Assembly: GCA_009920225.1 (NCBI GenBank)
Contig: RGAJ01000113.1
Span: forward strand, 1 to 6,270
Source: Paracoccaceae bacterium
GTDB lineage: Bacteria; Pseudomonadota; Alphaproteobacteria; Rhodobacterales; Rhodobacteraceae
Reading direction: 5' to 3'
DNA: 6,270 nucleotides
Shown here: positions 5,975-6,270 of the stretch, piece by piece
Layout: each line of letters opens with the position of its first letter
Position numbering within the stretch: the first letter of the stretch is position 1
Program-made: the position numbers and the translations under genes
Notes under the pieces: model-generated
The model's input: only the letters and a program-made list of their open reading frames with translations
Told to the model about the DNA's origin: nothing
The model's database searches: none

Positions 5975-6270
5975 ATGGCGCAAAAATCTGTCTTGATCGC
6001 GGGGGCCACGGGCACGATTGGCCGCGCTGTTGTCACGGCGGCCTTGGCGCGGGGGTATCGCGTGACCGCGATTGTGCGCCCCCATCACCGAGCCCCTTTT
6101 GACGTTCATGAAAACCTGCATATCACCCGCGCCACATTTTCCCCAACTGCGGGATGGTCCACCACATTTGCACACGCTGACGTGGTTATATCCTGTCTGG
6201 CCAGCCGATCAGGCACCGCCCAAGACGCGCATATGGTGGATTACGCCATGAACGCGGCCCTCTTGGATCA
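5975..6270 (+). CDS. bciA: Divinyl (bacterio)chlorophyllide 8-vinyl reductase, BciA type (3' truncated)
   Basis: The first 98 residues of an extended short-chain dehydrogenase-like protein are present, and the frame runs off the window end. The Rossmann motif is 'GATGTIG' (10-16), with 'GYRVTAIVRP' (27-36) closing the second strand; the arginine there fits NADPH preference. The block 'ADVVISCLASRSG' (68-80) followed by 'QDAHMVDY' (83-90) matches the BciA / plant DVR signature (typically SCLASR-x-G...D...DY), which separates this group from generic NAD(P)-binding proteins. BciA enzymes reduce the C8-vinyl group of divinyl (proto)chlorophyllide with NADPH, and full proteins are usually a little over 300 residues, so about two thirds is missing. 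Its presence beside bchP and idi supports a pigment-synthesis role. The alternative is a related atypical SDR; the CLASR motif makes that less likely. Confidence 0.85.
   Translation, partial: MAQKSVLIAGATGTIGRAVVTAALARGYRVTAIVRPHHRAPFDVHENLHITRATFSPTAGWSTTFAHADVVISCLASRSGTAQDAHMVDYAMNAALLD

Noticed and set aside
5694..5996. Plus-strand open frames opposite the small membrane protein gene
   Set aside because: They overlap the small gene and run into the start of bciA. The minus-strand reading has a proper ribosome site and a coherent transmembrane helix, so it was preferred.

Overview
The window is part of a photosynthesis gene cluster from a purple (anoxygenic phototrophic) alphaproteobacterium. 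Gene content, gene order and protein style (PpaA-PpsR, then BchG, a PucC-like carrier, BchP and Idi) point to the Rhodobacterales, most likely a member of the Roseobacter group or a close Rhodobacter relative. No species call is possible from sequence reading alone. Gene density is very high. No rRNA, tRNA, CRISPR array, insertion sequence or other mobile element was seen.

Layout. (1) 1-246: 3' end of a gene that fits ppaA/aerR, a cobalamin-domain partner of PpsR. It overlaps the next start by four bases. (2) 243-1643: ppsR, the PAS-PAS-HTH repressor of photosynthesis genes. A good hairpin/T-tract terminator (1681-1715) follows it. (3) 1733-1774: two tandem PpsR/CrtJ-type sites (TGT-N12-ACA) that straddle the bchG start codon, with a plausible promoter placed so that the bchG mRNA would be leaderless or nearly so. 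(4) 1752-5684: a tightly packed four-gene operon, bchG - PucC-family carrier - bchP - idi, with an 18-base gap and then overlaps of 8 and 4 bases. (5) 5685-5897: a minus-strand gene for a 70-residue single-helix membrane protein of unknown function, abutting the idi stop with no spacer. (6) 5975 onward: the start of a divergent gene whose N-terminal 98 residues match the BciA/DVR type of 8-vinyl reductase, cut off by the window end.

How it fits together. The four-gene operon deals with the isoprenoid tail of bacteriochlorophyll. Idi balances IPP and DMAPP, the precursors of geranylgeranyl diphosphate. BchG esterifies bacteriochlorophyllide with the C20 tail, and BchP reduces geranylgeranyl to phytyl. 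The PucC-like carrier is thought to help deliver pigment to, or assemble, light-harvesting complexes. BciA acts earlier, on the macrocycle. PpsR, made just upstream with its antagonist, probably represses the operon in high oxygen or light through the tandem sites. The most notable feature is the compact, dual-use segment at 1717-1774, where promoter, two operators and the first codons of bchG overlap.
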